This document shows, in pieces, positions 24,695 to 33,222 of a stretch of 63,948 nucleotides of DNA. The stretch is taken from assembly GCA_963627445.1 (NCBI GenBank), contig CAVGBM010000107.1, forward strand, positions 1 to 63,948, in the 5' to 3' direction. Within the stretch, counting starts at the first letter, position 1, and the number at the start of each line of letters is the position of its first letter. This stretch comes from F23-B02 sp963627445 (GTDB lineage: Bacteria > Bacillota > Clostridia > Oscillospirales > Oscillospiraceae). The translations under genes and the position numbers were made by a program. The notes beneath the pieces were generated by a model. The model did not search any database and was not told the DNA's origin. It saw only the letters and a list, made by a program, of their open reading frames with translations.

Positions 24695-26888
24695 CCGCAA
24701 TAAGCCTCAAACGCAGTGCACTATAGCGCCTTGACTGCTTGTTGTTATCTATCATGCGATGGGCGATATTATCGTCACCGACCATTATAAGCAGTTCCTT
24801 TGCCCTTGTGACCGCCGTATACAGCACGCCCCTTGTGAGAAGCATCTGAACATCACCGCTGAGTGCCAGCACAACGGCTCTGTACTCGCTGCCCTGCGAT
24901 TTATGCACCGTCAGCGCCCAAGCGTGCTCAAGCTCGTTGAGCATTTCAAAGCTGTAGGTCGCAAGCTTGTCCTCAAAATCGACGGTCAGCGTCTCTGTTA
25001 TGGGGTCTATCTGCGCTATAGTTCCGATGTCCCCGTTATAAACGCCAGCGCCGCTCACGCCTCCCTTGGTTTTCCATATGGTATCGTAATTGTTCTTTGT
25101 TTGAATTACTCTGTCGCCGACGCGGAAAACCGCTTCGCCGAAAAGCTTTTCCTTCTTGCTTTCGCCGGGTGGATTAAGCGCCGCCTGCAGGCGCTTATTA
25201 AGGTTCACGGTGCCGGTCTCGCCCTTTCTCGTGGGCGAAAGCACCTGAATGCTCGCAGAGGGGATATTCATATTATCGGGAAGTCTTCGTGCGCACAGCT
25301 CAACTATCGTCTCGACTGCCGTGCCGCCCTTGAGCCTGCGCAGGCGGAAGAAGTCGCCGGTGTTGGCCTCAAAATCGGGGTGCTCCCCCCTGTTTATCAT
25401 ATGTGCGTTGCGCACGATGCGACTGTCGCCCTTTTGGCGGAATATCTCCGTCAGGCGCACGGTGGGCACGGTCTGGCTTCGTATGATATCCGAGAAAACA
25501 TTGCCGGGGCCTACCGACGGCAGCTGATCTGCATCGCCCACAAGAACAAGCCTGCACCCGGGCTTTAATGCTTTTAACAGCGAGCACATAAGCGTTATGT
25601 CAACCATCGAGCACTCGTCCAGAACAAGTGCATCGCAGTTTAACGGATCGCCCTCATGCTTGGAAAAGACGACAGACTCGCCGTCCTCGGACATTTTTGC
25701 ACCCAGCAGCCTGTGTATGGTTGATGCTTCCCTGCCGGTGAGCTCGCTCATGCGCTTTGCGGCTCTGCCGGTCGGGGCAGCAAGCAGCGTTTCAAGCTCA
25801 AGCTCGTCGTATAGGCTCAAAATGCCCTTTAAGATCGTGGTTTTGCCCGTGCCGGGGCCGCCGGTGATGACAAGTATCCTGTTATTGAGCGCAAGCTCAA
25901 TTGACTGCTTTTGAAGCGGTGCATAGCTGATATCGTACATGTTTTCAAGCTTTGATATCAGCTTTTCCACGTTTGCGTTGCTCTTTGTTTTTAGTCCTAT
26001 CATGCTCTTGAGCCTGTCGGCCGTGTAAGTCTCTGCCTCATAAAGCTCGGCAAGGTAGCAGACATTGAGGTTTGCGACCGTGTCGCAGACGATGCCGCCG
26101 TTTTCAGACAGGCTGTCGATGGCATCGGATACCAGCTCAGCCGGTACGGAGATGAGCTGCGAGGTCGCAGCGATGAGCTTATCTCGCGGGATAAAGCAGT
26201 GGCCGTTTCCGCTGTTGTGCTGAAGCTCAAACAATACGGCGGCCGAAATTCTGTTTATGCTGTCGCCCTCGATGCCGAGCTCAAGGGCGAGATTATCCGC
26301 CTCGGCAAAGCTTGCGCCGATATGGCTTGCAGAAATTATGTACGGGTTTTCGTGCACCGTCTCAAGCGCCGCCGAACCGTAGGCCCTGTAAAGCTTGAGC
26401 GCAACGAGCGGCTGAATGTTGTATGCACACAAAAACTCCGTGAGTCGTCTTACCCCGGCCTGCTTTTTGAAGCTTGCACTCAGATCCTTTGCCTTTGTTA
26501 AGCTGATGCCCTTTATCTCGGCAAGCTTTTCTGGGTGCATTTCGAGTATATCTAGTGACTTTTCCTTGAATCTGTCGACGATAAGCGCCGCAGTGGCAGG
26601 GCCGATGCCCTTGACGGTGCTTCCTGCAAGATACTCATAAATGCCGTCGGCAGAGGTCGGCAGCAGCCTGTTTGACTGCTCGATCTTAAACTGCCTGCCA
26701 TGCTGGGCATGCGTCACCCACGAGCCCTCGGCAGAGATCATCTCACCCGGTGCGATATAAGGCAGGCAGCCGACGGCAGTTACCATCTCACCGCTATCTG
26801 TCTCCATGCGCACAACGGCATAGCCGTTTTCGTCGTTAAGATAAATGACTGAGCTTATTATTCCGTTTATCTCAGTTAGCTCTACCAT
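24687..26888 (-). CDS. recD2: RecD2-type ATP-dependent DNA helicase
   Basis: 733 residues, SF1B helicase with 5'-3' polarity. An N-terminal OB-like region (1-80) is followed by helix-hairpin-helix repeats (VKGIGPATAALIV, then EIKGIS), Walker A TGGPGTGKTT at 343-351, Walker B LVLDECSMVD, and motif VI AWALTVHKSQGSEY. The N-terminal extension without RecBC partners marks RecD2 rather than RecD. The ATG at 26888, five bases after GGAGAG, fits the family start. It probably acts in replication-fork or mismatch-linked repair. It overlaps the small upstream gene by 17 bases. Confidence 0.93.
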   Translation of the reverse strand: MVELTEINGIISSVIYLNDENGYAVVRMETDSGEMVTAVGCLPYIAPGEMISAEGSWVTHAQHGRQFKIEQSNRLLPTSADGIYEYLAGSTVKGIGPATAALIVDRFKEKSLDILEMHPEKLAEIKGISLTKAKDLSASFKKQAGVRRLTEFLCAYNIQPLVALKLYRAYGSAALETVHENPYIISASHIGASFAEADNLALELGIEGDSINRISAAVLFELQHNSGNGHCFIPRDKLIAATSQLISVPAELVSDAIDSLSENGGIVCDTVANLNVCYLAELYEAETYTADRLKSMIGLKTKSNANVEKLISKLENMYDISYAPLQKQSIELALNNRILVITGGPGTGKTTILKGILSLYDELELETLLAAPTGRAAKRMSELTGREASTIHRLLGAKMSEDGESVVFSKHEGDPLNCDALVLDECSMVDITLMCSLLKALKPGCRLVLVGDADQLPSVGPGNVFSDIIRSQTVPTVRLTEIFRQKGDSRIVRNAHMINRGEHPDFEANTGDFFRLRRLKGGTAVETIVELCARRLPDNMNIPSASIQVLSPTRKGETGTVNLNKRLQAALNPPGESKKEKLFGEAVFRVGDRVIQTKNNYDTIWKTKGGVSGAGVYNGDIGTIAQIDPITETLTVDFEDKLATYSFEMLNELEHAWALTVHKSQGSEYRAVVLALSGDVQMLLTRGVLYTAVTRAKELLIMVGDDNIAHRMIDNNKQSRRYSALRLRLIADE

Positions 26889-27201
26889 AGCTCTCTCCAT
26901 CTTTCGAAAGTGTAATATAGCCGTATTTTTCAGCGTAAGCCTCCGCAATATGCTTCGCTGCGGCATCGGCATCATGTGTGTCTATGCGCAGGTTCGCCTT
27001 CAGTGTTCCGTTATCACGCAGCCACACAAAGCCTTTTATCGTCTGCTCAAGCTTCGGTTCGCTGCCACGCACGCTAAGCTCGATGCTTATGCGGGTGTTC
27101 TCACCGCTCGTTATGGGCGTGAGCAGCAGCCCCTTGAGCGACCAAAGCATGATAAGAAGTATTGCTGCTATCGCAAGTCCTACTATAAAATCGACTAACA
27201 T
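26872..27201 (-). CDS. Small membrane-anchored protein, function unknown
   Basis: 109 residues from the ATG at 27201, which follows GGAGGCTGGGT. One N-terminal membrane helix (about 5-26, VGLAIAAILLIMLWSLKGLL) is followed by a soluble alpha/beta-looking domain of about 80 residues with HDADAAAKHIAEAYAEKYG. I do not recognise a family. It overlaps recD2 by 17 bases, so it is cotranscribed with the helicase and comFC. Confidence 0.65.
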   Translation of the reverse strand: MLVDFIVGLAIAAILLIMLWSLKGLLLTPITSGENTRISIELSVRGSEPKLEQTIKGFVWLRDNGTLKANLRIDTHDADAAAKHIAEAYAEKYGYITLSKDGESYGRAN

Positions 27202-27245
27202 ACCCAGCCTCCTTTGTGCATTATATGAGGCTGAGCATGGTCGGG

Positions 27246-30080
27246 TCAAAGCAGTTTTTTAAGAAACTGACCCGTAAAGCTGTCTTTGCAGTCAGCGCAC
27301 TGCTCGGGCGTGCCGGTAAAAACGACCGATCCGCCGCCGCTGCCGCCCTCTGGACCGAGGTCGATGATATAGTCGCAGGATTTTATGATATCAAGATTAT
27401 GCTCGATTATAACAACGGTGTTGCCCGCGTCGGCAAGTCGGTTGATTATATAGATAAGCTTATGAACATCAGCCATGTGCAGACCTGTGGTTGGCTCGTC
27501 AAGGATATAGATAGTAGAGCCCGTGCTGCGCTTTAAAAGCTCTGTCGCGAGCTTCACACGCTGAGCCTCACCGCCGGAAAGGGTCGTGCTCGACTGGCCG
27601 AGCTTTATATAGCCAATGCCGACATCAAAAAGCGTATCGAGCTTGCTTCGTATCTTGGGGAGGTTTGCAAAAAAGTCTCTTGCCTCCTCCACGGTCATAT
27701 CAAGGACTTCATAGATGTTCTTGCCCTTGTATCTGACCTCAAGCGTTTCTCTGTTATAGCGTTTGCCCTTGCAGACATCGCAGGGTACATACACATCGGG
27801 CAAAAAGTGCATTTCTATCTTCTGCAGGCCGTCACCCTTGCACGCTTCACAGCGTCCGCCCTTGACATTGAAGGAAAATCTGCTCGACTGATAGCCGCGG
27901 AGCTTTGCGTCCTCCGTCGAGGCAAAAAGCTCACGGATATCGTTAAACAGTCCTGTGTATGTCGCAGGATTCGAACGCGGCGTTCTGCCTATAGGGCTCT
28001 GGTCGATGTTAATGACCTTGTCGATATCCTCAAGTCCCGTCACGCCTCCGCATTTGCCGGGCTTTGTTTTTGCGCGGTTTTTCTCAAGAGCAACGGTCTT
28101 ATAAAGTATCTCGTTTACAAGCGAGGACTTGCCGCTGCCGGATACGCCGGTCACGCAGGTGACAACGCCCTTGGGGAACGAAGCATCAATGCCCCGCAGG
28201 TTATTTTCTCTTGCGTCGTGGACTGTGATAAAGCCCTTGTTTGCAGGTCTGCGCTCTGTGGACACGGGTATGACCTTGCGGCCGCTGAGATACTGCCCCG
28301 TCACCGAGCGTTCGCAGGCGCATATCTCGTCGACTGTTCCTGCGCAAACGACCTCGCCGCCGTGAACGCCCGCAGCAGGGCCAATATCCACGACAAAGTC
28401 CGCTGCACGGATGGTGTCCTCGTCGTGCTCAACGACGATCAGCGTATTGCCGAGGTCACGCAGATCCTTTAGCGTTTTAAGAAGCTTCTCATTATCACGC
28501 TGGTGCAGGCCGATGCTCGGCTCATCGAGAATGTACAAAACGCCCATTAGCGACGAGCCTATCTGCGTTGCGAGCCTTATCCTCTGACTCTCGCCGCCGG
28601 AGAGCGTCACAGCGCCTCTTGAAAGCGTGAGGTATTGCAGACCGACATTTTTGAGGAATCCGAGCCTGACTTTGATCTCCTTAAGTATCTGAGCCGCAAT
28701 TATCTGCTGCTTTTCGGTCAAAACCAGGCCGTCAACAAAGTCTATCGCGTCGGTGATGGACATGTCGCTCATCTGTGCGATATTCTTGCCGCCGACAGTG
28801 ACTGCCAGCGCTTCCTTGCGAAGTCTCAAACCGCCGCAGGTCGGGCAGCTTATCTCGGACATGACCTCCTCGATATCGGCTCGCATCGCGGGGCTCTGCG
28901 TCTCGTGATAGCGGCGCTCGAGATTATTGCAAATGCCCTCAAAGGGCTTTGAATATTTACCCGAGAACGATCCGTTCTTGCTCTCCCTCTCGTACAAAAG
29001 ATCAAGCGGCTCACCCTTGGTGCCGTAAAAAAGTGCGTCCTTAGCCTCCTTGGGAAGCTTCTTAAAGGGCGTATCAAGCGTAAAGCCGTACTTTTTCGCA
29101 AGTGCGCTGTAGTACATCTTGGCAATAGAATCGTTACCGCCCGATGTCCAGCCGCTTGCCTGAACAGCGCCGCCTGCGAGACTCAGGCTTTCATCCGGCA
29201 CGATAAGCTCAGGGTCAACGAGAAGCTGCATGCCGAGGCCGTCGCAGGTCGGGCACGCACCGTAGGGAGTGTTGAACGAGAACATTCTCGGTGTAAGCTC
29301 CTCAATAGATATGCCGCAGTCCTCGCAGGCATAGTTCTGCGAAAAGAGTATCTCACGGTTTTCGTTTATCACATCGGCGATAACGAGGCCGTTTGCAAGC
29401 GAAGCCGCAGTCTCGACAGAGTCGGTGAGCCTGCGGGTTATATCGGGCTTGATCACTATTCTGTCAACGATTATCTCGATATTGTGCTTTTTGTTTTTCT
29501 CAAGCTTAATGGTCTCGGACAGATCATAAACGCTGCCGTCGACCCTAGCCCTTACATAGCCGGACTTTCTTGCGTCCTCGAAAACCTTTACATACTCGCC
29601 CTTTCTCGCTCTTACAACGGGTGCAAGTATCTGAAGCTTTGTGCCCTCGGGCAGGAGCATTAGCTGGTCGATTATCTGATCTATCGTCTGCTGCTTTATC
29701 TCCTTGCCGCACTTCGGGCAATGCGGCACGCCGATACGTGCCCACAAAAGACGCATATAGTCGTATATCTCCGTCACCGTGCCGACGGTCGAACGGGGAT
29801 TTCTCGAGCTTGTCTTTTGGTCGATGGATATCGCCGGTGACAGGCCCTGAATATTATCTAGGTCAGGCTTATCCATCTGGCCGAGAAACTGCCTTGCATA
29901 CGAGGAAAGGCTCTCGACATACCTTCTCTGCCCCTCGGCATAAATGGTGTCAAAGGCAAGGCTCGATTTGCCGCTGCCGGATACACCGGTCATGACAATA
30001 AGCTTATCTCTTGGTATCTCGATATCGATATTTTTAAGGTTATTGGCTCTTGCGCCCTTAATTACAATGCTGTTTTCCAT
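27246..30080 (-). CDS. uvrA: Excinuclease ABC subunit A
   Basis: 944 residues, full length. It has two ABC ATPase modules, each with GVSGSGKSSL and a signature (TLSGGESQRIRLA, TLSGGEAQRVKLA), and zinc-finger pairs CPKCGKEI and CEACKGDG/CDVCKGKRY. UvrA finds bulky DNA damage with UvrB. It follows ybaK by five bases; uvrB lies about 12.5 kb away in another operon. Confidence 0.97.
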   Translation of the reverse strand: MENSIVIKGARANNLKNIDIEIPRDKLIVMTGVSGSGKSSLAFDTIYAEGQRRYVESLSSYARQFLGQMDKPDLDNIQGLSPAISIDQKTSSRNPRSTVGTVTEIYDYMRLLWARIGVPHCPKCGKEIKQQTIDQIIDQLMLLPEGTKLQILAPVVRARKGEYVKVFEDARKSGYVRARVDGSVYDLSETIKLEKNKKHNIEIIVDRIVIKPDITRRLTDSVETAASLANGLVIADVINENREILFSQNYACEDCGISIEELTPRMFSFNTPYGACPTCDGLGMQLLVDPELIVPDESLSLAGGAVQASGWTSGGNDSIAKMYYSALAKKYGFTLDTPFKKLPKEAKDALFYGTKGEPLDLLYERESKNGSFSGKYSKPFEGICNNLERRYHETQSPAMRADIEEVMSEISCPTCGGLRLRKEALAVTVGGKNIAQMSDMSITDAIDFVDGLVLTEKQQIIAAQILKEIKVRLGFLKNVGLQYLTLSRGAVTLSGGESQRIRLATQIGSSLMGVLYILDEPSIGLHQRDNEKLLKTLKDLRDLGNTLIVVEHDEDTIRAADFVVDIGPAAGVHGGEVVCAGTVDEICACERSVTGQYLSGRKVIPVSTERRPANKGFITVHDARENNLRGIDASFPKGVVTCVTGVSGSGKSSLVNEILYKTVALEKNRAKTKPGKCGGVTGLEDIDKVINIDQSPIGRTPRSNPATYTGLFNDIRELFASTEDAKLRGYQSSRFSFNVKGGRCEACKGDGLQKIEMHFLPDVYVPCDVCKGKRYNRETLEVRYKGKNIYEVLDMTVEEARDFFANLPKIRSKLDTLFDVGIGYIKLGQSSTTLSGGEAQRVKLATELLKRSTGSTIYILDEPTTGLHMADVHKLIYIINRLADAGNTVVIIEHNLDIIKSCDYIIDLGPEGGSGGGSVVFTGTPEQCADCKDSFTGQFLKKLL

Positions 30081-30085
30081 TTAGT

Positions 30086-30559
30086 TTACACCAATTCCGC
30101 GTAGCTTCCACGAGTGAGCTTTACCAGCTCATCCGGCGCAAGCTCGACCTGATAGCCGATCTTACCTGCGCTGACCATAATGGTCGGTTTATCTGCTGCG
30201 CTTATATTATAAAATATCTTATACTGCTTTCTCATCCCGACCGGCGAGCAGCCACCCCTGACATACCCCGTCAGCGCATTTATCTCGCTGACATGAATCA
30301 TTGCAATGGACTTCTCTCCGCTGGCCTTTGCCGCCTTTTTAAGATCGAGCTCACCCGTGACGGGAATGACGAACACATATATCGTCTTGCTTGCGCCCCT
30401 TGCAACAAGCGTTTTGAACACCTGCTCGGGATCCTGTCCGCAAATTCGTGCAACAGTCTGCCCGTCAACAGCCTCATCACCGTGCGGGTACTCGTGCGGC
30501 GTGTAGCTTATCTTTTTCTGATCAAGCAAACGCATGACATTTGTCTTTTGCTCTTTCAT
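30086..30559 (-). CDS. ybaK: Cys-tRNA(Pro)/Cys-tRNA(Cys) deacylase, YbaK/EbsC family
   Basis: 157 residues. The YbaK fold is shown by PEQVFKTLVARGA, ELDLKKAAKASGEKSIAM and GYVRGGCSPVGMRKQ, the last being the conserved glycine-rich block. It removes cysteine wrongly attached to tRNA-Pro. It is immediately upstream of uvrA and separated from the upstream TetR gene by a terminator. Confidence 0.93.
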   Translation of the reverse strand: MKEQKTNVMRLLDQKKISYTPHEYPHGDEAVDGQTVARICGQDPEQVFKTLVARGASKTIYVFVIPVTGELDLKKAAKASGEKSIAMIHVSEINALTGYVRGGCSPVGMRKQYKIFYNISAADKPTIMVSAGKIGYQVELAPDELVKLTRGSYAELV

Positions 30560-30626
30560 CTCGTCACCTCTTTCTTAACCAAAGTATTATATCCTTTTTT
30601 CTCTTTTCTTTCAACAGAAAAAATGA

Positions 30627-30660
30627 GGGTCTCCGCCTTAAGCGAAGACCCGTGTTTTTT
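30627..30660 (-). terminator. Terminator after the first TetR gene
   Basis: Stem GGGTCT / AGACCC with an inner CGC/GCG pair across a C-A mismatch, flanked by A and T runs. It lies just after the TetR stop on the minus strand and isolates ybaK-uvrA. Confidence 0.75.
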
Positions 30661-30667
30661 CTGTTAT

Positions 30668-31225
30668 TCAGCTTTTCTGAAACCTCGACAGCATGCTCTC
30701 GATGCTGCCGTCAAGCACCTTGATGAACTTCTCCTCGGTTATCTCGGGAGGCAGCTCCATGTTCCTGTCGAGCCACTGCGAGATAAGGCCGACAACGCCG
30801 TTTGCGTAAAGCTCGCAGACGAACTCAAGATCGGACCACTCGATGTTCTTGCCCTCTGCAACGATGACAGCAAAGCTGTGGATGCAGTAGTGCAGTCTAC
30901 GCTTAAAGTAGCGCAGGAAATACGAGCGGTTGTTGGAGTTGTAAATGTTCAGGACAAAGAGCTTATTGTCGTGGAGATAATGGAAGAATGTAAGAACATT
31001 CTCACGCCAATTCTCATACAGCACCTCCTGCGGCAAGGTCCTGTTCGCGTCCTCCTCAAATACCCACTCAAGAAGGTCATAAACATCATCAAAATGATAA
31101 TAGAAGGTCTGGCGGTTGACACCGCATTCTTCAACAAGGTCCTTTACGGTTATCTTATCGATAGGTTTGATGGTAAGCATCTTTTTGAGTGCATTACCTA
31201 GGGATTCTTTCGTCGAAGTAGCCAT
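30668..31225 (-). CDS. TetR/AcrR family transcriptional regulator (DhaS-like)
   Basis: 185 residues. The N-terminal helix-turn-helix (about residues 5-52) includes KITVKDLVEECGVNRQTFYY with the HFDDVYDLLEWVF continuation typical of the TetR subgroup related to DhaS. The C-terminal ligand domain ends in LDGSIESMLSRF. It is divergent from gluQ; a pair of 10-bp inverted repeats in the 128-base gap are candidate operators. Target and inducer are unknown. Confidence 0.87.
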   Translation of the reverse strand: MATSTKESLGNALKKMLTIKPIDKITVKDLVEECGVNRQTFYYHFDDVYDLLEWVFEEDANRTLPQEVLYENWRENVLTFFHYLHDNKLFVLNIYNSNNRSYFLRYFKRRLHYCIHSFAVIVAEGKNIEWSDLEFVCELYANGVVGLISQWLDRNMELPPEITEEKFIKVLDGSIESMLSRFQKS

Positions 31226-31267
31226 AATTGTCCTCCCAACACAATTTTATATTCTCTTTATACCACA

Positions 31268-31342
31268 TGTTTAGAAAAAATGATAGTTATTTATTTAATT
31301 TTTCCCGTAAATATGATAAAATATATCAAATCTTTCTAAACA
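31268..31342. promoter_or_regulatory. Paired inverted repeats bracketing the gluQ promoter
   Basis: TGTTTAGAAA at 31268-31277 and its exact complement TTTCTAAACA at 31333-31342 are 65 bases apart start to start. Between them TGATAAAAT (31315-31322 with the TG) is an extended -10 for gluQ. The spacing, close to six helical turns, would suit looping by a dimeric regulator such as the adjacent TetR protein. Function is inferred. Confidence 0.4.
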
Positions 31343-31353
31343 AAGGGCTTAAA

Positions 31354-32277
31354 ATGTACAAAAATGCTAATTTAACAGGGCGTTTTGCACCTAGTCCGAG
31401 CGGTGTTATGCATTTGGGAAACCTGTCGTCATACCTGCTTGCATGGCTCGATGCGCGCTCACAGGGTGGAAAAATTATATTAAGGATAGAAGATCTTGAC
31501 CCTGACAGATGCTCAAAAGACTACGCCATGCAGCTTGCCGATGACCTGCTTTTTCTCAGTCTTGACTGGGACAACGAGCTTATATCTGATTATTATCAAA
31601 GCAGCCGCACGGCACTTTATGAGGATATATTCGGACAGCTTTTAAAACGTGGCATGCTTTACCACTGCTATTGCAGCCGCAGCCAGCGCTTGGCCGCTTC
31701 TGCCCCGCACCCAGGCGAATGCACGCATGACACAGGCTGCAGGTGCAGGCACCTGAGCAGTTCCGAGCGGCTGGAGCTTGAAAAGCAAGGCAAACGGCCT
31801 GCGTGGAAAATTCATGTGCCGGAAAAGGAGATAGCTTTTACTGACGGGCATTACGGTGTCATAATGCAAAACCTTGCCGATGATGGTGATTTTATAATCA
31901 GGCGGTCGGACGGTGTTTTTGCGTATCAGCTGGCCGTGTCCTTTGACGACATGGATATGGGCGTTGACCGAGTAGTCCGCGGCCGAGATCTGTTGAGCTC
32001 AACGGCAAGGCAGATATGGCTCATAAGCGAGCTTGGCGGCACGCCGCCGGAATATTGTCACACTCCCCTGCTGTTGTCCAAAGACGGCAGAAAGCTTTCA
32101 AAGCGTGATGGTGACTTGAATATGCTCAGTTTACGGCAAAAACACTCGGCGGAAGAAATTCTCGGATATCTTGCTGCTCGATTGGGTTTGGGTGACGGAA
32201 CGCCCATCAGCGCGCAGGAGCTTTTGCAAACTTTTGATTGGTCGAATGTCCCGAAAAACGATATAATTATAAAATGA
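31354..32277 (+). CDS. gluQ: Glutamyl-Q tRNA(Asp) synthetase
   Basis: 307 residues, a short paralogue of glutamyl-tRNA synthetase without the anticodon-binding domain. GRFAPSPSGVMHLGN carries the HIGH-type motif, RIEDLDPDR is family specific, and KLSKRDGD is the KMSKS-type loop. A zinc-site-like stretch YHCYCSRSQR with later cysteines TGCRCRH is also typical. It attaches glutamate to queuosine in tRNA-Asp. A longer upstream reading lies in the promoter region; ATG at 31354 is the family start. Confidence 0.92.
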   Translation: MYKNANLTGRFAPSPSGVMHLGNLSSYLLAWLDARSQGGKIILRIEDLDPDRCSKDYAMQLADDLLFLSLDWDNELISDYYQSSRTALYEDIFGQLLKRGMLYHCYCSRSQRLAASAPHPGECTHDTGCRCRHLSSSERLELEKQGKRPAWKIHVPEKEIAFTDGHYGVIMQNLADDGDFIIRRSDGVFAYQLAVSFDDMDMGVDRVVRGRDLLSSTARQIWLISELGGTPPEYCHTPLLLSKDGRKLSKRDGDLNMLSLRQKHSAEEILGYLAARLGLGDGTPISAQELLQTFDWSNVPKNDIIIK

Positions 32278-32305
32278 AGCCCGCTTAATTGCAGGCTTCA
32301 TTTTT
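32271..32305. terminator. Bidirectional terminator, gluQ / HAD phosphatase
   Basis: AAAATGAAGCC and GGCTTCATTTTT around a 12-base loop, overlapping the ends of both convergent genes. Confidence 0.83.
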
Positions 32306-33098
32306 ACATATTGGCTTTTAAAATATCCGCAATGTCAACAACGCTGTTGAGGACATAATCGGGCTTGCGTTCGGCTTTTTCAATGTCCTCAAGCGTGCTC
32401 TCGCCGGAAAGGACGCACACGGACACAGCGCCCGCATTCTGCGCAACGGCGATGTCGGTATACAGTCTGTCGCCAACGCAGCAGATCTGCTCATTGGGAA
32501 CACCAGTTTTCGCAGATATTATGTCAACCATGTTGCGGTTCGGTTTTCCGATATACTCGGGTTTTACGCCGCTGGCCGCCGTGAGCAGGGCGCATATACT
32601 GCCGCAGTCGGGCAAAACCTCGTTTGCGGGCATCGGGCAGACCCAGTCTGGGTTTGCGGCAACAAATGCCGCACCACGACGCAGGTAATGCACCGCTTTG
32701 TCGAGCTTTTCATAAGTAAGCTCGGTGTCAAAGCCGACGCAGACGACCTTCACATCGTCCTCGCCGAGCTTCACGCCGTAGCTTTCAAGCTCTCCCATGA
32801 ACGCTTTCGTTCCGACAGGATAAACAGTGCAGACCGGGAACCTTGAGTTTAGATACATGGCTGTCGCCATGCCGGATGTGAAAACATTCTCCATCTCGCA
32901 AGGGAAGCCGAGCTTGCGCAGCCTTGTGACATAGTCTATACCGGCTCTTGACGAGTTATTCGTAAGGTAAATGTACTGTCTGCCGCTTGCCTTTATTGTG
33001 TTAATATAATCGATCGCACCGTCAAACACCTCGTCGCCGAGGTAAAGGGTACCGTCCATGTCCAGCAAAAAAAGTTTGGTGTTTAAAAGCTTATCCAT
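32304..33098 (-). CDS. HAD-superfamily IIA phosphatase (NagD/AraL-like)
   Basis: 264 residues. Motif I is LLDMDGTLYLGD near residue 11, motif II is LTNNSS, and motif III/IV is CVGDRLYTDIAVAQNAG; the C2a cap lies between. Members dephosphorylate small sugar phosphates, nucleotides or pyridoxal phosphate. Specificity cannot be read from sequence. The ATG at 33098 (or GTG one codon before) follows GGAG. Confidence 0.88.
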   Translation of the reverse strand: MDKLLNTKLFLLDMDGTLYLGDEVFDGAIDYINTIKASGRQYIYLTNNSSRAGIDYVTRLRKLGFPCEMENVFTSGMATAMYLNSRFPVCTVYPVGTKAFMGELESYGVKLGEDDVKVVCVGFDTELTYEKLDKAVHYLRRGAAFVAANPDWVCPMPANEVLPDCGSICALLTAASGVKPEYIGKPNRNMVDIISAKTGVPNEQICCVGDRLYTDIAVAQNAGAVSVCVLSGESTLEDIEKAERKPDYVLNSVVDIADILKANM

Positions 33099-33222
33099 CA
33101 CAGATCTCCTATAGTCCGAATGTGGCTATTATATAGTCTTTTTTTCCGAAAATCAACAGATATCTATGCAAAGGCAAAGTTGTGTGATATTATTTACCTA
33201 TCAATTATTATGGAGAACGACT

